A stretch of DNA of 8,166 nt from Devosia sp. (GTDB lineage: Bacteria > Pseudomonadota > Alphaproteobacteria > Rhizobiales > Devosiaceae): positions 1 through 8,166 of the forward strand of contig JAQGKG010000195.1 of NCBI GenBank assembly GCA_028290245.1, written 5' to 3'. Shown in pieces: positions 5,634 to 8,166 of this stretch. A model generated the notes under the pieces. It was not told the DNA's origin. It ran no database searches and saw nothing but the letters and a program-made list of their open reading frames with translations. A program made the position numbers and the translations under genes. Numbering within the stretch: position 1 is the stretch's first letter; every line of letters starts with the position of its first letter.

Positions 5634-8166
5634 ATGGCACGATTTCGCAACAACATGCGGGGGCCAGAGGCCGTTGCCGCGCTCAACTCCCTGGACGCGG
5701 AAATCCAGGCGCTAAAGGGAGGAGGCACTGGCGGAACGGGCGGCACGGCGCCCGTGCTGGCCGCGCCGACCGGCGTCGTCTCCGGTGGCGCAACGTCCAC
5801 CTCTGTAACCCTGAACTGGAATGCCGTTGCAGGCTCGTATGGTTACAACGTCTACCGGGGCACCACCAAGATCACTGCAACGCCAGTCGTTGGCCAGACG
5901 TACAACGCCACAGGGTTGACGGCCAGCACGCAGTACACCTTCACGATCAAAACGGTCAACAGTGCGGGCGTCGAGGGCGCGGCATCGGCCGCTGTGACGG
6001 TCACCACGCCAGCCACGGGCGCCGTGGTTTTGGCCGCCCCCACGGGTGTTACTGCTTCTGGTCTAAGCACCACCAGCGCGACCATTGGCTGGAATGCCGT
6101 GGCATCGGCCTCGGGCTACAACGTCTACCGCAACGGCGCCAAGGTCAACAGCGTGGCGGTCACCGGCCTGACTTACAACGACGCCGGTTTGACCGCTTCC
6201 ACGCAGTACAGCTGGACGATCAAAACGATCAATTCCAGCGGCGTCGAAAGCCCGGCATCGACCGCTGCCGTTGCCACGACTGCCTCCGAATCAGGTTCCA
6301 CGCAGGGGGCGCCAGCTGCCGTCACCACTTCTGGAGCAACTTCCTCCAGCATGAACATCACATGGAATCCCGTCACCGGCTCTACCGGCTACAACGTGTA
6401 CCGCAATGGCACCAAGGTCAACGGCCCGGTGGTGTATGGCGAGGGCTTCATCGACCAGGACTTGGCTCCGTCCACGGTTTACAACTGGTCGGTCAGGAGC
6501 GTCAACAGCAGCGGCGTTGAAAGCGCCGCATCGTCCGCCGTCCCGGGAGCCACCACTGCCGCAGCGGCAAACGGCCGGATCAATGGCATCTTGCCGATGT
6601 ACGCGGAAGTGGCCGAGCTTTTCTTTGAGGCTTATGAGTGGCCTTGGACCTTCACGCTTAACGACGCGGACCCGCGCTTCAACATCGTGACGCTGTTCAC
6701 GCTGCAGCCAGCCGGAACGCCTGCCGTAGAGAATAAGCGCAACAACCTGGGCAACGGGACATTCCAGTTTACCAATGCCGGTGAAGACCCGGTTTCCAAC
6801 GACAAGATTCTTGCGTTGCACAACAAGGGTGTTCGCATCCACTTGGGCGTGGGTGGCGCGGACAATGGCTTCAACTTCGATAGCCATGAGAGGGCCGTTA
6901 ACTTCCTGGCTTCGTTCATCGGCGTCGTGGATCAGCTGGGCGGCATCGTGAGTGGCTTGTGCTGGAACACGTTTGAGTTGTACATGCGCGAGATTTACGC
7001 ATTGAACCCCGCGGCGACGACGGAAAATGTCCGGCAGATGGTGTGGATTTCCCGGCAGCTGCGCATGCGGTATGGCCCGAACTTCGCGTTCACGATGGCG
7101 CCCGCGCCGAACGCTTTTGGCAATGCCAAGTACGCCCCCGGTAGCCCCTACGACGCGATCGTGGCGCGGGCTTTCAATGACAACAAATTGTTGTCTTATG
7201 TCAGCCCGCAGTATTACGACAACGCTCAGTTCAAGGACGTGGACGATATCTCGGGCTATCACATTCAGTGGAGTAACGAGTTTGGCGCTGAAAAAGTGGT
7301 CGTGGGCCTGTCGCACGGCAACTTGAGCGGCAACTTCAATGACTGCCCGACCCTCGTCGAAACCGAACGCGAGGTCAACAAGCTGCTGCTGGCCAAGCCA
7401 AATACTATGGGCTGGTACATGTGGTCGCAGCACGACAAGAAGGCGGATACTTTCCTGGCGTTCTACAACTCGATGTTCAGCAAGTTTGGCGTGCCGCCTT
7501 TGACTCCGATTGCTGGCGGCACGGGCGGCACGGGCGGCACGACACCCTCCGGCGAGTCCGCAGTGACTGACGGCTTTGCGTACAGCGGCGGTCAAAACGG
7601 CGCCTGGCTCGACTTCTTGGCCAGCTTGCTTCGCAGCGGCACCGCGTCTATCTCTCCTGCGCTTACCGGTACGAACCAGCAGTTCGGCCGGATCATGGAA
7701 AAGAGCGCGAACGGGAACGATGTGTTCGCCTCGGGCAATCTGGCCACCTATGACGCGCCAGCAGGCAAGGGTCACGGCACGTTCTACGGCACGTTTGAGT
7801 CCACGACTGGCGGCGGGAGCGGTGAAAGCGGGACGGGATTCTTCCTGTCGATGGCGGTTGGACCGCAGAGCTACTACAACGTACTCTGGACCGACCACAC
7901 GGCGGCAAACAACGGGCGCCGGCTGGAATATGACGCCGATGAGAACGGGTTTGTTTTCTCTGTCGGAACAGGCACGGCCCGGGTGACGGCGAAGGTGGTG
8001 GGTCTGGCAACGATCTACAACGCACCGACCACGGCGTTCAATGTGAAGGCCTGGCACGACACGGTCGCCAAGACGATTAACCTGCAAGTCAACGGGGGCG
8101 CAGTGGTTTCTACGGCTTGCCCTGCCTTTGCAGCGGGCGGGGCGAACTACAAAATTTGCACGCCGA
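5634..8166 (+). CDS. Modular tail protein: 3x FnIII, GH18 chitinase-like barrel, lectin-like C-terminus (3' end outside window)
   Basis: At least 844 codons are open from ATG 5634 to the right edge; GGAAGG lies 10 bases upstream and 3 bases separate it from the previous stop. Domains in order: a helix, residues ~10-28 (PEAVAALNSLDAEIQALK), a possible anchor or oligomerisation element; a GGTGGTGGT linker; three FnIII domains (~41-126, ~131-217, ~226-309); a GH18-type barrel (~314-625); a second GGTGGTGGT linker (628-636); and a beta-rich domain from ~645 to the edge. GH18 hallmarks: RIHLGVGGADNG (401-412, the 'S-x-GG' strand), FTMAPAP (486-492), SPQYYDN (524-530, the substrate-site 'QYYN' strand) and GWYMWS (593-598, the final-strand Trp). 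The catalytic DxxDxDxE strand reads SGLCWNTFE (440-448), so its aspartates are missing. The last domain contains VKAWHDTVAKTINLQVNGG (804-822), LamG/concanavalin-like. There is no signal peptide, consistent with a virion part. Likely a glycan-binding tail protein; hydrolase activity is doubtful. Confidence 0.78.
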   Translation, partial: MARFRNNMRGPEAVAALNSLDAEIQALKGGGTGGTGGTAPVLAAPTGVVSGGATSTSVTLNWNAVAGSYGYNVYRGTTKITATPVVGQTYNATGLTASTQYTFTIKTVNSAGVEGAASAAVTVTTPATGAVVLAAPTGVTASGLSTTSATIGWNAVASASGYNVYRNGAKVNSVAVTGLTYNDAGLTASTQYSWTIKTINSSGVESPASTAAVATTASESGSTQGAPAAVTTSGATSSSMNITWNPVTGSTGYNVYRNGTKVNGPVVYGEGFIDQDLAPSTVYNWSVRSVNSSGVESAASSAVPGATTAAAANGRINGILPMYAEVAELFFEAYEWPWTFTLNDADPRFNIVTLFTLQPAGTPAVENKRNNLGNGTFQFTNAGEDPVSNDKILALHNKGVRIHLGVGGADNGFNFDSHERAVNFLASFIGVVDQLGGIVSGLCWNTFELYMREIYALNPAATTENVRQMVWISRQLRMRYGPNFAFTMAPAPNAFGNAKYAPGSPYDAIVARAFNDNKLLSYVSPQYYDNAQFKDVDDISGYHIQWSNEFGAEKVVVGLSHGNLSGNFNDCPTLVETEREVNKLLLAKPNTMGWYMWSQHDKKADTFLAFYNSMFSKFGVPPLTPIAGGTGGTGGTTPSGESAVTDGFAYSGGQNGAWLDFLASLLRSGTASISPALTGTNQQFGRIMEKSANGNDVFASGNLATYDAPAGKGHGTFYGTFESTTGGGSGESGTGFFLSMAVGPQSYYNVLWTDHTAANNGRRLEYDADENGFVFSVGTGTARVTAKVVGLATIYNAPTTAFNVKAWHDTVAKTINLQVNGGAVVSTACPAFAAGGANYKICTP
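5718..5747 (+). repeat. GGT linker, upstream copy
   Basis: Codons 29-38 read Gly-Gly-Gly-Thr-Gly-Gly-Thr-Gly-Gly-Thr, separating the N-terminal helix from the first FnIII domain. Codon use is mixed (GGA/GGC, ACT/ACG), so it is a degenerate version of the downstream copy. Confidence 0.7.
5754..6572 (+). repeat. Three tandem FnIII units with exact 91-residue (273-base) period
   Basis: GYNVYR recurs at residues 70, 161 and 252, and WNAV/WNAV/WNPV at 62, 153 and 244, giving a period of exactly 91 residues. Each unit also ends in a related strand pair (TQYTFTIKTVNSAGVE, TQYSWTIKTINSSGVE, TVYNWSVRSVNSSGVE). Similarity remains at DNA level around the conserved strands (starting 5841, 6114 and 6387), which suggests fairly recent duplication. 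Confidence 0.85.
7515..7541 (+). repeat. GGT linker, downstream copy: (GGCGGCACG)x3
   Basis: Three perfect copies of a 9-base unit encode GGTGGTGGT at residues 628-636, joining the GH18-like barrel to the C-terminal beta domain. The perfect repetition makes it prone to slippage and a plausible recombination joint. Confidence 0.8.

Noticed and set aside
7515..7541. A short direct repeat considered as a CRISPR-like or regulatory iteron array
   Set aside because: The units are 9 bases with no spacers and are in frame, encoding a Gly-Gly-Thr linker.
6291..8087. A 598-codon open frame on the minus strand opposite the GH18-like gene
   Set aside because: It is rich in Arg, His, Val and Ala with no recognisable domain. 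It mirrors the GC-biased codons of the + strand gene, which has clear FnIII and GH18 motifs. Long antisense frames are expected in such DNA.

Overview
The window is a compact, single-strand tail module of a tailed bacteriophage or prophage. The type is most likely siphovirus-like, because a long tape measure protein is followed by lambda gpJ-style tip proteins. The DNA is GC-rich with strongly GC-biased third codon positions, which fits a phage of a GC-rich proteobacterium. Burkholderiales would be my guess, but that is inference only: no integrase, lysis gene, tRNA, attachment site or host gene is present to settle host or lifestyle.

Layout, all on the + strand: (1) 1-1250, the C-terminal part of a tape measure protein, cut by the left edge; (2) 1247-2719, a tail hub or baseplate-like protein; (3) 2716-4212, a gpJ-like tip/central fibre protein with an FnIII-like domain and fibre repeats; (4) 4209-4796, a DUF4376 tail fibre assembly-type protein; (5) 4800-5630, an unrecognised probable virion protein; (6) 5634 to beyond the right edge, a large modular protein: short N-terminal helix, GGT linker, three FnIII domains, a GH18 chitinase-like barrel, a second GGT linker and a probable lectin-like beta domain. 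The first three junctions are 4-base stop/start overlaps (ATGA, GTGA, ATGA) and the last two genes are separated by only 3 bases. No non-coding stretch exceeds 3 bases, so this is one translationally coupled late operon.

The genes plausibly build the tail from the tube (tape measure) to the tip (hub, gpJ-like fibre), helped by an assembly protein, and end in a modular glycan-recognition protein.

Two points stand out. First, the GH18-like domain keeps several fold and substrate-site hallmarks but lacks the aspartates of the catalytic DxxDxDxE signature, which suggests a chitinase fold turned into a binding domain. Second, a textbook intrinsic-terminator hairpin with eight T's lies inside codons 7-15 of the DUF4376 gene, where it could throttle transcription of the distal tail genes.
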